DNA of 40,356 nucleotides. Source: Magnetococcales bacterium (GTDB lineage Bacteria > Pseudomonadota > Magnetococcia > Magnetococcales > UBA8363). Positions 1-9,552 of the stretch are shown here, piece by piece (the stretch's first letter is position 1; each line of letters opens with the position of its first letter). The notes under the pieces are model-generated. The model ran no database searches. It was not told the origin of the DNA and worked only from the letters and a program-made list of their open reading frames with translations. A program made the translations under genes and the position numbers. The DNA lies in NCBI GenBank assembly GCA_002753515.1, contig PEAK01000041.1:1-40356 (forward strand). The letters run 5' to 3'.

Positions 1-127
1 ATGCCATGTGGCCAGCAGTTCGCTTCCGTCATATTGACTTCCCATCCGTGTTCAATGAACAGGCAATTGTTGGTGCCTGAAATTAACGCAAATATGTCAA
101 GTTCTGTGGAGTAATAATATAAAGTGG

Positions 128-291
128 CCTTGATCATCGTTTCGTCCGAGCCAACTCATTCTGGATTCCCGCTTTCGCGGGAATGACGAAAAAAACGCTG
201 AGATTGCAGTCGTTTGTCATTCCCGCGAAAGCGGGAATCCAGACGGAACCGAAGCATCTTCGATGCGCTTTGGCCGAAACGATGATCAAGG
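128..291. repeat. Family B palindromic MITE-like element, complete copy
   Basis: The element is bounded by perfect 17-bp inverted ends (CCTTGATCATCGTTTCG at 128-144 and its complement ending at 291). Inside are two facing copies of the core hairpin (ATTCCCGCTTTCGCGGGAAT and its complement). Related but damaged copies lie at 28517-28654 and 28673-28769. No coding capacity is seen, so a non-autonomous, MITE- or REP-like element is the likely identity. Nothing else is recognisable in 1-127 or 292-431. Confidence 0.75.
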
Positions 292-431
292 CCCATAAAG
301 TGCTGCGCTACAAAGTCCCTCTCATGTTCTCGTACGTCCGCACCCGATGGATGGCACTCAAAGACTTTGCTATACTCGACCCCTGAGAAGACGCAACGTC
401 TCATCGGCATGAACACTCCAAGGAGTGAAAC

Positions 432-803
432 ATGAATTGGTATTTCGTTGCCTTGAAGAAGTACGCTGTGTTCAACGGCAGATCCCGAAGGAAAGAATAT
501 TGGTACTTTTCTTTATTCGGAATGCTGTTATTACTCTCTCTTTCTGTTGTGGACTTTTTTATTGGAACCTTCGATGCGGAAGCTGGCATAGGTCTTCTCG
601 GTGGAGTATATGCGTTTGCAACCTTTCTACCATCCCTGGCTGTCATGGTACGGAGGCTGCACGATACGGGCCGTAGTGGATGGTGGTCGTTAATTTTTCT
701 CATCCCTCTCTTTGGCCCTATTATAATTATAATCTTCCTCGTGCAAAACAGCAAACCCGGCGAGAATCAATACGGGCCAAATCCTCTAGAATTGGCGGCC
801 TGA
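432..803 (+). CDS. DUF805 family inner-membrane protein
   Basis: The 123-residue product matches the DUF805 (YhaH-type) family in length and motifs. It starts with MNWYFVALKKYAVFNGRSRR, continues with an EYW motif, and has RRLHDTGRSGWW between the second and third hydrophobic segments and a C-terminal hydrophobic stretch (about residues 86-104). Three to four membrane segments are visible. The start follows a good ribosome-binding site (AAGGAGTGAAAC). The function of the family is not known beyond being a small integral membrane protein. It is a single-gene unit: a family C repeat begins 13 bases after the stop and probably forms the transcript end. Confidence 0.9.
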   Translation: MNWYFVALKKYAVFNGRSRRKEYWYFSLFGMLLLLSLSVVDFFIGTFDAEAGIGLLGGVYAFATFLPSLAVMVRRLHDTGRSGWWSLIFLIPLFGPIIIIIFLVQNSKPGENQYGPNPLELAA

Positions 804-816
804 AGAATGCGCTTCT

Positions 817-979
817 CTTAATTCTACTTTGTCACATTAGAATATACGCCCTGGATCCCCGCTTTCGCGGGGATGACAGAGCAGGAAATCCGTTGAAAAA
901 AGGCAACCGTCATCCCCGCGAAAGCGGGGATCCAGAAGCTACAAACGCCGAGCTGGAAATGTGACAAAGTAGAATTAAG
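817..979. repeat. Family C MITE-like element with perfect 22-bp inverted ends
   Basis: The left arm 817-838 (contains TTCTACTTTGTCACATT) and right arm 958-979 are exact inverted complements. Between them are two facing GC hairpins of the GGATCCCCGCTTTCGCGGGG type. It sits 13 bases after the DUF805 stop codon. There is no ORF of its own. Seventeen bases of the same terminus recur at 40237-40253 inside a chemotaxis-receptor gene, which suggests that a larger element with the same ends exists in this genome. Confidence 0.8.
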
Positions 980-1559
980 CATGGATATTTCATGGTGAAT
1001 AGTTCTACGTTATCACATTCGTTAACCGGAACGGATATCTTGAAATTCTTTGATATCTATGAATATTGAAAGAAGAAAGGGATCTGAGGGATTGCCCCGG
1101 ACCCCTTTTATCTTTCAATAATTTTTCAATCGACCAGCAAGCGCGGATGTGACGAAGATGCAGCCCCTCCTCCCGTAAGCTTGCAATCTGGGCAAAAAAA
1201 ATCAATACCCAGCCCTCATGCGCAACGGCATGAAACATTTGTTACATAACAACATGGTAGAAGGGACATGCCAGGTGGTCCCGACACCATTTGCCACGCA
1301 GTTCTGTCAAAATTTTAAAATTTCTTAAAAAGAATAAATATTTATAATAAACCGCCAAAAATTAACTTATTGGTTATTTTTTTTCTTGCAAAATCTGCAC
1401 ATCAAGCAAATAATTCATCTTGACAGGTTCATGCACCCGCCCTGGACAACCAATCGTGGCGGCACGGAACCATCCTTTTTGTTTGCTTTTTTATAAATTA
1501 TTGGCTTGTAGAGTCCAACAATATTAATAAAAGTTTTCTAAAATTATTGGGGCTGTGCC
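980..1559. other. Intergenic region, AT-rich, with one imperfect stem-loop
   Basis: No credible gene is seen. A long imperfect stem (17 bp, two mismatches) pairs 1065-1081 with 1103-1119. It is followed by a T-containing run and may be a terminator or a structured RNA. The remainder (1300-1559) is AT-rich leader DNA of the kinase gene. No confident promoter could be assigned. Confidence 0.4.
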
Positions 1560-4500
1560 ATGCCAAAACAATATCACCATAATAAACAAATCTTTATCTT
1601 CATGGTATTGTATTTTTTCATGGGCATTTTTCCCGCCCATGCAGACCTCCACTTGACCGTGGAAGAACGCAACTGGCTTGCGAAACATCCCGTGCTGCGC
1701 CATGCCCCGGACCCCGATTTCGCCCCGTTTGAATTCAGCGATAGCAGTGGACACATTGAAGGAATCGCTACGGACACCTTGCATCGGGTTGCGCACATTC
1801 TCGGTGTGCGCGTGGAAACCGTGTCGTCCCCATCCTGGGATGAATCCCTGAAAAAAATAAGAAATGGCGAAGCCGATCTGGTGACCGTGGCCACGCGGAC
1901 TCCGGAACGGGATGAATTCCTTCTCTTCACCAAGCCTTTTGCCACATTCCCGGATTTGCTCCTCATGCGCCAGGATGTGCAAGGCCGGTATGAATTGAAA
2001 CAACTCGCTGGAAAAACCTTGGCGGGAATCAAGGGATGGGCCATAAATGGCATGATACTCAAGGATTACCCGGAGATTCACTTCCAGTGGTATCCCGGGG
2101 TCAAAGAAGCCATGACCGCCGTATCCCTGGGTGATGTGGACGGGGTTTTGTTAAACCGGGCCACGGCGGGATTTTGGACCGAACGCCTGCATCTCACCAA
2201 CCTGCGCAACGCCGGTGAAACCAGTTACAACTATCGATTGAGCCTTGCTTCCCGCAAGGATTGGCCCGTGTTGCAACGTGTGCTGGATAAGGCATTGGCT
2301 GAAATCAGTGCCGAAGAACACCATCGCATCCATGCCCGCTGGTTTACACTGCAAGAGAACTCAGGAATCTCATCAGTCAAATCATGGTGGCTGATCACCG
2401 CTGGCTTGATGGCCATTTTCCTGGGAATCGTGCTGTATTTGTATTGGCAAATGCGTCGACAAATGATGCATCACACCAGGATACTCAATCAGGAACTGTC
2501 CGATGCACAAACGAACGCGGCAACCATCTATCCCAACCGAACCCTTGGAATGCTCATCGCCCAGCTCCCCTGGCTGCTATTGCTTGGCGGATTGTCCTTG
2601 ACCTATTTTTTTTATCAATTGGCCAAGGAAGATGCCCATGAAGATTTGCAGGGTAACTTCCAATACCAGGCTCAGGAAATCACCGCACGTATACAGGAGA
2701 GAATGGAAAGCTATGAGCAGGTGTTACGGGGGGTACGTGGCCTGTTCCAAGCGTCCTATGAGGTGGAACGTCGAGAATTCAAGAACTTTGTCGCATCATT
2801 GCAATTGGAAGAACTGGCACCGGGCATTCAAGGGGTCGGGTTCTCTCTCATTGTGGCACCGCAGGATAAAGAGCAACATGTGGCCACCGTCCGGCGGGAA
2901 GGGTTTCCGGACTACAGCATTCGCCCAGAGGGGGAACGTGACCCGTATTCCGCCATCGTCTATCTCGAACCATTCTCCGGGCGGAACCTGAAAGCCTTTG
3001 GCTATGACATGTTTTCCGAACCCGTGCGGCGAGCGGCCATGGAACTGGCACGGGATTCGGGCCTGGCCTCCCTGTCGGGCAAGGTCAGGCTGGTGCAGGA
3101 AGATCAACAGCACGTACAGGCGGGTGTTCTGCTGTATTTGCCGATTTATCGCAATACGGCCCCCATCCATACCCTGGAAAACCGACGCGCCAACATTTTG
3201 GGTTGGGCCTACTCCCCCTTTCGCATGGATGACTTGATGAAGGGTATCCTGGGTAGCCATCCGGCCAACTTTGACCTGGAGATCTTTGATTGCGACTGCA
3301 TTCAACCCGAAACATTATTGTACGATTCGGACAAGATCCTTTCATCCGCCAAGGTTTTGCCTTCCCTGTTCCAATACAGGAAACCCATGACGATCGCCGG
3401 TCATACCTGGACCCTTGCCATTGATTCCACCCTGCAATTTGAATCCCTGGTGGATTCTGAAAAACCGCAACTGCTCCTCTATTCAGGTCTGATGATCAGC
3501 CTGTTTTTATCCTGGCTCGTATGGCTCCTGGTACATGGCAGGAAACAGGCCTTGCAGATGGCACAGCAAATGACCCAGGACTTGCAAGAGAGCCGATTCC
3601 GCTGGAAATTTGCCATTGAAGGTGCCGGCGATGGGTTGTGGGACTGGGATATCACCTCGGGAAGCGTCTTTTTCTCCAAACGCTGGAAAGAGATGCTTGG
3701 CTATGAGAATCACGAACTATCCAACCATCTTAAAGAATGGGAGAACCGGATTCACCCGGAGGATAAAGACCAAGTACTCGCCGCAGTGCAGGCCCATTTA
3801 GCCGGTCAAACGCCCATGTACACCAACGAGCATCGTATCCTTTGCAAGGATGGCCATTGGAAATGGATCCTTGACCGGGGCATGGTCGTCAGCCGTAACG
3901 CCGCGGGTGAGCCGATGCGCATGATCGGCACCCATTCCGATATCACGGCACGCCGCGCTGCCGAGGAGGCCTTGCACACCCAGGCGGAAGAGTTGCGTTA
4001 CTTTTACGACCTGCCATTCATCGGCATGGCCATCAGCAACCCGATTACCAAACAATGGGTTGAGGTCAATGACCACCTATGCCATATGCTGGGCTATAGC
4101 CGCGAAGAATTGATCACGAAAACCTGGACGGAAATGACCCATCCCGATGACATCCAATCCAACCTGGAACAATTCGGCAAAATGATGCGGGGGGAATGCG
4201 ACGGCTATGTCCTGGATAAACGCTATATCCGCAAGGATGGTCAGACCATATTCGCCATCCTGAATGTCCGCTGTCTGCGCCGTGCCGATGGTCAGCCGGA
4301 GCGTCTCGTCGCCACCCTCATGGATGTCACCGAGCGTAAACGTACCGAATTGGCGTTGCAGGATGAGTTGCGGCGCAACAAATGGTTTGCCGACATCATG
4401 GACGATGTGGATGCCTATATTTATATCAAAGATCGTCATTTGCGCTATATCTACGCCAACCGTTTGACCTTGGAATTATTCCACTGCACCGCAGAGGAAT

Positions 4501-6311
4501 TAATCGGCAAGAGCGACGAACAATTCTTCACTTCGGATGAGTCCATGCGCCAACTCAAGCTGGTTGACCGCCACATCATCGAGACTGGCGAACCCAGCCG
4601 GACAGAGATGGAGGTTGCCCCGATCAGTACCGGCGAGATGAGAACCTATCTGGAAGCCAAGCGTCCGATTTTCGACCATACGGGGAACGTATGGGGTCTG
4701 AGCGGCGTCTCGACAGATATCACCGAGCAGAAACAAATAGAAAATGCCTTGCGAAAATCCACTGGTTTTTTGGAAAAATTGTTTGAAACCACTCACCTTT
4801 CAATCGTCTTCCTTGATCGTGATTTTAACTTTATACGGGTCAACCAAGCGTACGCCGATGCCTGTAAACACGCAGCCGATTTTTTTCCCGGGAAAAACCA
4901 TTTTACCTTGTATCCCCATCAGGAAAACGAGACTATTTTCCGCCAAGTGGTCGCGAGTGGTGAAATGTTTTCCGTTATGGCTAAACCTTTTGAATTTCCA
5001 GACCATCCGGAATGGGGAACCACCTACTGGGACTGGACGTTGTACCCAATCAAAGACCTCCATGGGGATGTGGAGTGGCTGATCTTTGTCTTGCGTGATG
5101 TAACCAAAAACAAACAGTCTGAAACGGAACTATTGCGAGCCAAGGAACATGCCGAGGAAGCGGCTCGGATCAAAGGCGAATTCCTGGCCGCCATGAGCCA
5201 TGAGATTCGTACCCCCATGAATGTGGTTCTGGGCATGTCCGAATTGTTGCTGGAGACCGAACTCACCCCCAGGCAACATCATTTCGCCCTGATCATGCAT
5301 AACTCAGGCAAGGCCCTGCTGGGGGTCATCAATGATGTCCTGGATTTTTCCCGCATCGAGGCGGGGCGTTTGAACCTGTCCGAGGTGCCCTTCTCACCCC
5401 GTCAAGTCGTGGAGGAAACCACGCATTTGATGCATATGGCCGCCGAAGAGAAAGGACTCATCATGGAAGACCGGGTCGCTGCCGATATCCCGGTGGCCAT
5501 CCTGGGTGATGATGGGCGGCTGCGTCAAATCCTCATCAACCTGATGGGCAATGCCATTAAATTTACTCATCAGGGGCGTGTGGACGTTCATCTGACCATG
5601 GATTCGGCAGCACCGGAACCCCTGCTGCTGTTTTCCATTTCCGACACCGGCATCGGCATCGAGGAAAAAAATATTGGCAATATTTTTGAACAATTCACCC
5701 AGGCCAGTGCGGGAATCACCCGCAGTTATGGGGGGTCCGGCCTGGGACTGACCATCTCCCGGCGCTTGGTGGAAATGATGGGGGGGCGCATTGGGGTGGA
5801 AAGCCAACCGGGCCATGGGAGCCGATTTTTCTTCACGCTGCCGGTTCGGCTTGCGAACGCGGCGGCACTCCCCCCCCCGCCTCAGGAAACCTCCGGCGCA
5901 ACCAATACCAAAAGTTTGCGCATCCTTCTCGCGGAAGACGTCGAGGAAAATCAAATTCTCTTCGAAGCCTATCTCATGCAGACGCCACACCAGGTAACCA
6001 TCGTCAATGATGGACAGGAAGCGATTGCACGGGTAAAAGAAGGTGTGTTTGACGTGGTGTTCATGGATGTGCAAATGCCCAGGCTGGACGGTTATTCCGC
6101 AACCCGTCACATACGCCAGTGGGAGCGGGACACGGGCCGCGCCCCTGTGAAAATTATCGCTCTGTCGGCGCATGCCTTGGAGCAGGAAACACAACGGAGT
6201 CTGGAAGCCGGATGTGACTTTTATCTGACAAAACCACTGCATAAGAAAAAGCTCTTGGAGGTTTTGGCGCAACATTCCGAGCAACTGGCCGTTATTCCCG
6301 GGGCATCGTAA
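1560..6311 (+). CDS. Hybrid sensor histidine kinase (SBP_bac_3-CHASE-PAS x4-HisKA-HATPase-REC)
   Basis: The 1583-residue membrane kinase has a signal peptide (about 1-28), a periplasmic amino-acid-binding-type domain (about 30-265) and a transmembrane segment at about 276-297. A second one at about 331-354 is followed by a CHASE-type extracytoplasmic domain (about 364-550) and a third segment (about 638-660). Cytoplasmic PAS/PAC domains follow at about 680-800, 811-930, 940-1060 and 1068-1185. The HisKA box MSHEIRTP gives phospho-acceptor His1214. The ATPase domain has the N box NLMGNAIKFTH and G boxes DTGIGI and GGSGLGL. A C-terminal receiver has Asp1503 in FMDVQMP. All phosphorelay residues are intact, so it should autophosphorylate and relay to its own receiver. 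The ligand and cognate regulator are not evident. The ribosome-binding site is weak (GGGGC). Two different extracytoplasmic sensors in one chain is unusual. Confidence 0.93.
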   Translation: MPKQYHHNKQIFIFMVLYFFMGIFPAHADLHLTVEERNWLAKHPVLRHAPDPDFAPFEFSDSSGHIEGIATDTLHRVAHILGVRVETVSSPSWDESLKKIRNGEADLVTVATRTPERDEFLLFTKPFATFPDLLLMRQDVQGRYELKQLAGKTLAGIKGWAINGMILKDYPEIHFQWYPGVKEAMTAVSLGDVDGVLLNRATAGFWTERLHLTNLRNAGETSYNYRLSLASRKDWPVLQRVLDKALAEISAEEHHRIHARWFTLQENSGISSVKSWWLITAGLMAIFLGIVLYLYWQMRRQMMHHTRILNQELSDAQTNAATIYPNRTLGMLIAQLPWLLLLGGLSLTYFFYQLAKEDAHEDLQGNFQYQAQEITARIQERMESYEQVLRGVRGLFQASYEVERREFKNFVASLQLEELAPGIQGVGFSLIVAPQDKEQHVATVRREGFPDYSIRPEGERDPYSAIVYLEPFSGRNLKAFGYDMFSEPVRRAAMELARDSGLASLSGKVRLVQEDQQHVQAGVLLYLPIYRNTAPIHTLENRRANILGWAYSPFRMDDLMKGILGSHPANFDLEIFDCDCIQPETLLYDSDKILSSAKVLPSLFQYRKPMTIAGHTWTLAIDSTLQFESLVDSEKPQLLLYSGLMISLFLSWLVWLLVHGRKQALQMAQQMTQDLQESRFRWKFAIEGAGDGLWDWDITSGSVFFSKRWKEMLGYENHELSNHLKEWENRIHPEDKDQVLAAVQAHLAGQTPMYTNEHRILCKDGHWKWILDRGMVVSRNAAGEPMRMIGTHSDITARRAAEEALHTQAEELRYFYDLPFIGMAISNPITKQWVEVNDHLCHMLGYSREELITKTWTEMTHPDDIQSNLEQFGKMMRGECDGYVLDKRYIRKDGQTIFAILNVRCLRRADGQPERLVATLMDVTERKRTELALQDELRRNKWFADIMDDVDAYIYIKDRHLRYIYANRLTLELFHCTAEELIGKSDEQFFTSDESMRQLKLVDRHIIETGEPSRTEMEVAPISTGEMRTYLEAKRPIFDHTGNVWGLSGVSTDITEQKQIENALRKSTGFLEKLFETTHLSIVFLDRDFNFIRVNQAYADACKHAADFFPGKNHFTLYPHQENETIFRQVVASGEMFSVMAKPFEFPDHPEWGTTYWDWTLYPIKDLHGDVEWLIFVLRDVTKNKQSETELLRAKEHAEEAARIKGEFLAAMSHEIRTPMNVVLGMSELLLETELTPRQHHFALIMHNSGKALLGVINDVLDFSRIEAGRLNLSEVPFSPRQVVEETTHLMHMAAEEKGLIMEDRVAADIPVAILGDDGRLRQILINLMGNAIKFTHQGRVDVHLTMDSAAPEPLLLFSISDTGIGIEEKNIGNIFEQFTQASAGITRSYGGSGLGLTISRRLVEMMGGRIGVESQPGHGSRFFFTLPVRLANAAALPPPPQETSGATNTKSLRILLAEDVEENQILFEAYLMQTPHQVTIVNDGQEAIARVKEGVFDVVFMDVQMPRLDGYSATRHIRQWERDTGRAPVKIIALSAHALEQETQRSLEAGCDFYLTKPLHKKKLLEVLAQHSEQLAVIPGAS

Positions 6312-6370
6312 GGGAACACCCCGCAAAGCCGGTAACCCACGGCACGAATCAACGCGTTAAGGAGTTGAAC

Positions 6371-7384
6371 ATGTCATCGCAAAAGGCGTTCAATGTGATT
6401 GGTGGAATGACCGGCGGTCCAAGCAGTGGCAAAGTGAAACTGATCCTTGCCCTGATCGTGGCGGGCTTCTTCTTGAACGGATCCTACTTCATCGTTGGAC
6501 CTGCGGACCGGGCCAATGTTCGACGTTTCGGTAACGTGCAATACGACGCACCACTCAAACCGGGTCTGCACTTTAAACTGCCGCTGATCGATAAGATCGA
6601 TGTCGTCCAGGTGAGCCTGACGACACTGCATGTGGAACCATTCCATATCATGACCATCGACAATCAAAAAGTCACTCTCGATATCAATTTTAATTTCACA
6701 ATCCCCCCGGAAAAAGTGAATCATTTGTTGTACGAAGTTGGGGCGGCGGGAAATGTTGATGTCGTCTCCAGTGTCGTGCCCATTGTCAAAGACCGGACCG
6801 CTCGCATTTTCGCCATACAGAACATGGTCTCCGTCAACGAAAAACGCGAAAAGATCCAGGCCGATATCGAACGCAGTGTCTCAACATCCGTCAAGGAGCT
6901 TTTCGGCATCGAAACCCACAGCCTGCAAATTGCCGCGATCACCCCTTCGGAAGCCTTCATGAAGTCCAATGAAGTGGCTGTCAAAGCGAAAAATGATGCC
7001 GTCGCCGCTGAAAATACCAAACGCGTTCGCCAGTTTGAAGCGGAACAGGTGGTCATCAAGGCCAAAGGTGATGCCGACTCCGCCATCGAAGCGGCAAGAG
7101 GGCGGTCTCAATCCATCATCCTGGAAGCCGAGGCCGCAAAACAAAGGCTTGTCCTGGAGGGGCAAGGTCAAGCGGCACGACTCAAGGCTGAAATTGAACC
7201 GTTTGGTTCTGCCGAGACCTACATTCGCTTCCTGGAGGCCAGGGCGCTCACAAACTGGAATGGGAACCCGCCGCAGATCGTGGGGGGACAGGGGGGATCG
7301 ACCAATCTTATCGTGCCCGTTCCCACGTTGACAGCCACCACCCCCAAGCCACCTCCTGGTAACACAGTCTTGGAAAACAAATAG
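6371..7384 (+). CDS. SPFH/band 7 (prohibitin-like) membrane protein
   Basis: The 337-residue protein has one N-terminal membrane anchor (about residues 18-38). A band-7 domain follows (YFIVGPADRANVRRFGNV through about 200), then an Ala/Glu-rich coiled coil (about 200-285) and a Pro/Gly tail. This is the layout of the stomatin/prohibitin/HflK-like superfamily, which forms oligomeric scaffolds at the inner membrane, often modulating proteases or microdomains. The ATG at 6371 is preferred over an in-frame TTG two codons earlier because AAGGAGTTGAAC precedes it. The gene lies 59 bases after the kinase and may be co-transcribed. No partner protease or NfeD protein is adjacent, so the specific role is unknown. 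Confidence 0.85.
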   Translation: MSSQKAFNVIGGMTGGPSSGKVKLILALIVAGFFLNGSYFIVGPADRANVRRFGNVQYDAPLKPGLHFKLPLIDKIDVVQVSLTTLHVEPFHIMTIDNQKVTLDINFNFTIPPEKVNHLLYEVGAAGNVDVVSSVVPIVKDRTARIFAIQNMVSVNEKREKIQADIERSVSTSVKELFGIETHSLQIAAITPSEAFMKSNEVAVKAKNDAVAAENTKRVRQFEAEQVVIKAKGDADSAIEAARGRSQSIILEAEAAKQRLVLEGQGQAARLKAEIEPFGSAETYIRFLEARALTNWNGNPPQIVGGQGGSTNLIVPVPTLTATTPKPPPGNTVLENK

Positions 7385-7443
7385 CACCCGTCATGGTGCC
7401 GTTCAGCCCCCCTCTTTCGGAGAGGGAAATCGAACAATTCAAG

Positions 7444-7594
7444 TAAACCGCAACCAACACGGAAAACGTAGTTTTCCGGCGTCATTCCCGCGAAAGCGGG
7501 AATCCAGAAAGTCAGGGAGTGGTAGGAAAACTCCCAGGATCCCCGCTTTCGCGGGGATGACGATAACTACACATTCCAAGATAGCTACGGTTTA
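7444..7594. repeat. Family A MITE-like element, copy 1
   Basis: The 151-bp element begins TAAACCGCAACCA and ends TAGCTACGGTTTA, so the ends form a short imperfect inverted repeat (TAAACCG). Two facing core hairpins (GTCATTCCCGCGAAAGCGGG and GGATCCCCGCTTTCGCGGGG) lie inside. Other copies are at 13363, 33604 and 38159, with a half copy at 28707-28769. It lies 60 bp after the SPFH stop. The remaining gap to 7823 is AT-rich with no gene seen. Confidence 0.8.
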
Positions 7595-7823
7595 AAACAC
7601 CGGCAAATATGTTTATCAGCAACCCGGTCAGGCAATTTTTTCGCGCTTTGAAATGACGCAAATGAAAACATGTCAATAAATATTATCAATATATAACAAT
7701 AACTTATAAAAACAGACCAAGCTACACCCCGTCTTAAATAGTTGGCACAAATATTGATCACTCCCTGAATAGAGCCTCAAAAGGGTCCATGCCAGTACAC
7801 AATTTCACCATCAGGAGACACTC

Positions 7824-8027
7824 ATGAAACGCCAACAAACCATTCGTCATTGCCCGGACGGGTACCCGGTTTTCCGTGTTGGCTGCCAAATGAAATGGCG
7901 CAACGAGTATTGCCGCCAATGTCCGCACGGGTCGCGCTTCTCCTTGAGCAAACTGGTGGGTCTCACCACCCTCACCAGTGCCATCGCCACAATATCCATC
8001 AACATGTTGTCGTTGGTGAAATCCTGA
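7824..8027 (+). CDS. Small hypothetical protein, 67 residues
   Basis: This short reading frame is supported mainly by a strong, well-spaced ribosome-binding site (CAGGAGACACTC before ATG). The N-terminal half has four cysteines (positions about 10, 21, 30 and 33, the last two as CRQC) and is basic. The C-terminal half (about residues 42-64) is hydrophobic and could be a membrane segment. No family is recognised. It stops about 110 bases before the most likely start of the SGNH-hydrolase gene and could be its leader gene. Alternatively it may be a chance frame in the 5' region of that transcript. Confidence 0.45.
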   Translation: MKRQQTIRHCPDGYPVFRVGCQMKWRNEYCRQCPHGSRFSLSKLVGLTTLTSAIATISINMLSLVKS

Positions 8028-8138
8028 TCCTTGGCCAGTCTGAAACAACATTACAAAGCCTTGGGGGCATTGCCCAAGAATTATGCACCAAAGTGGGGGA
8101 CGGGTTGTGCATCACGGAACGGCCTGTCCCTGGAATCC

Positions 8139-9365
8139 ATGAATCACAAAAAGCCAAGCCGATTTTTTGCCCTGGTTGGCGCTTTGGTACTGCTATTGGG
8201 TTCCTTGCTGGTGGTTTTCACGCTCCTTGAAGTCATCTTGCGCGCGGCCGGCGAGCAAAAGGGTGTCGCCAATTTTCGCTGCCATGACCCCATTATTTTT
8301 GCGGTCAATTGCCCCAACATGGTTGGCGAAGTCATTTCCTACACCGGTGCCTACAAGACCATCAGCAGTACCAACGCGGCTGGCATGTTTGATCAAGAGT
8401 ATGCGCTTTCCCGCCCCACCCCTGACACGATGCGTATCGTCGTGCTGGGTGATTCCCAAACCGTTTTGGAATATCTGCCCCGGGAGCAGCGTTTTGAAGA
8501 CTTGTGGGAACAACAGCTCACCCAAACCTTGGGCAGGCGGGTGGAAGTCCTGAATTTTGGGGTGGGTGGCTCGGGAACCTGGGATCAACTGCAACTTTTC
8601 CATCAGCAAGCGGTTCGCTTCCAACCGGATCTGGTCGTTGTCGCCTTCAACTGGGGCAATGACGTTTCCGATAATCTGGAACGGTGGAACAACAAGCGTG
8701 TCAATCCCGTTTGGGACGAATACCCGGAGCCGACGCTTTCGACAAAACTTCACGTGGCCCGTAAAAGTTTTAACAAATGGCTTTGGAACCATTCCGTTGC
8801 CTATCATTTCATCAATCTGCGCTACAGCAAGCTGGAAGCCTCCATCAAATATTATTTCCGTCCGGATTTCATGAAGAAAAATGTCGCTGGCGACTACACG
8901 ACCCGGGTCAACCCGGAAGATTCCACAAAAGAGAGGTATGCCGACCCACCCAAACCCGACCCGGACTTGCTACGGGACATGATCGATACCGATTCGATTT
9001 ATGACGATGTGTATTTTTGGAACTCGCCGGGTTGGCGCATCACAAGACAGGTGTTATTAAAATTAAAGCGCGAAGTGGTGCAAGCCCAAGGTCGCCTGGT
9101 CGTCGTCCATTTCCCCTCACGCAGCCAAATCATGAGCCCCCTGCCCCTGCCGGTGGAACAATTCCGTCAATTCCTCTCACGCAACGCCATTCCCGCAACC
9201 GACCTGCACACCCTTTTCTCCCTGATGCCCGGTACCCAATTGGGACGCCTGCACATACCCGGTGATGGTCACTTCACCATAGAGGGTGTGCAAGTCCTGT
9301 TTCGGCACACGTTTCCGTTTCTCCTGGAACAAGTCAAAGATATCCCGGTTGATGGGAAAAAATAA
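8139..9365 (+). CDS. Membrane-anchored SGNH/GDSL-like hydrolase or O-acyl-transferase
   Basis: The 408-residue protein has an N-terminal membrane anchor (about residues 9-33) and an extracytoplasmic SGNH-type domain. Visible blocks are VVLGDSQT (nucleophile Ser106), NFGVGGSGTWDQ (block II Gly), FNWGNDVSDN (block III Asn) and PGDGHFT near the end (Asp376, His378). The D-x-H spacing resembles AlgX/AlgJ-like acetyltransferases more than classical D-x-x-H esterases. It may therefore act on a cell-surface polysaccharide (inference). The start is uncertain: an in-frame TTG at 8031 would add 36 residues before the anchor. No exopolysaccharide genes adjoin it. Confidence 0.75.
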   Translation: MNHKKPSRFFALVGALVLLLGSLLVVFTLLEVILRAAGEQKGVANFRCHDPIIFAVNCPNMVGEVISYTGAYKTISSTNAAGMFDQEYALSRPTPDTMRIVVLGDSQTVLEYLPREQRFEDLWEQQLTQTLGRRVEVLNFGVGGSGTWDQLQLFHQQAVRFQPDLVVVAFNWGNDVSDNLERWNNKRVNPVWDEYPEPTLSTKLHVARKSFNKWLWNHSVAYHFINLRYSKLEASIKYYFRPDFMKKNVAGDYTTRVNPEDSTKERYADPPKPDPDLLRDMIDTDSIYDDVYFWNSPGWRITRQVLLKLKREVVQAQGRLVVVHFPSRSQIMSPLPLPVEQFRQFLSRNAIPATDLHTLFSLMPGTQLGRLHIPGDGHFTIEGVQVLFRHTFPFLLEQVKDIPVDGKK

Positions 9366-9552
9366 CGATCAGGAATCGGGGGCACTGAGTTCCGACTATT
9401 CCAAAGAAAACGGGAATTCAATGAAATCAACCCGTTGCCGCTGCACCGGGAGAAAACAACCTATTGATTTCATTGAGATCCTCTGATTGGCAGAATTGTC
9501 GGGGCCCAGTGCCGTCAAGAGGGGGCGGAATAGTCGAAGCCCAGTGCCCAGA

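Noticed and set aside
1-127. Partial gene at the left edge
   Set aside because: No frame shows a recognisable motif in the short stretch before the first repeat.
128-291. Repeated palindromes resembling a CRISPR array
   Set aside because: Copies are scattered, only paired within short elements with inverted ends, and there are no regular spacers or cas genes.
1005-1238. 77-codon minus-strand frame in the intergenic region
   Set aside because: No ribosome-binding site or family likeness, and it spans a stem-loop.
5394-6326. 310-codon minus-strand frame opposite the kinase core
   Set aside because: It overlaps intact HisKA, ATPase and receiver motifs on the other strand.
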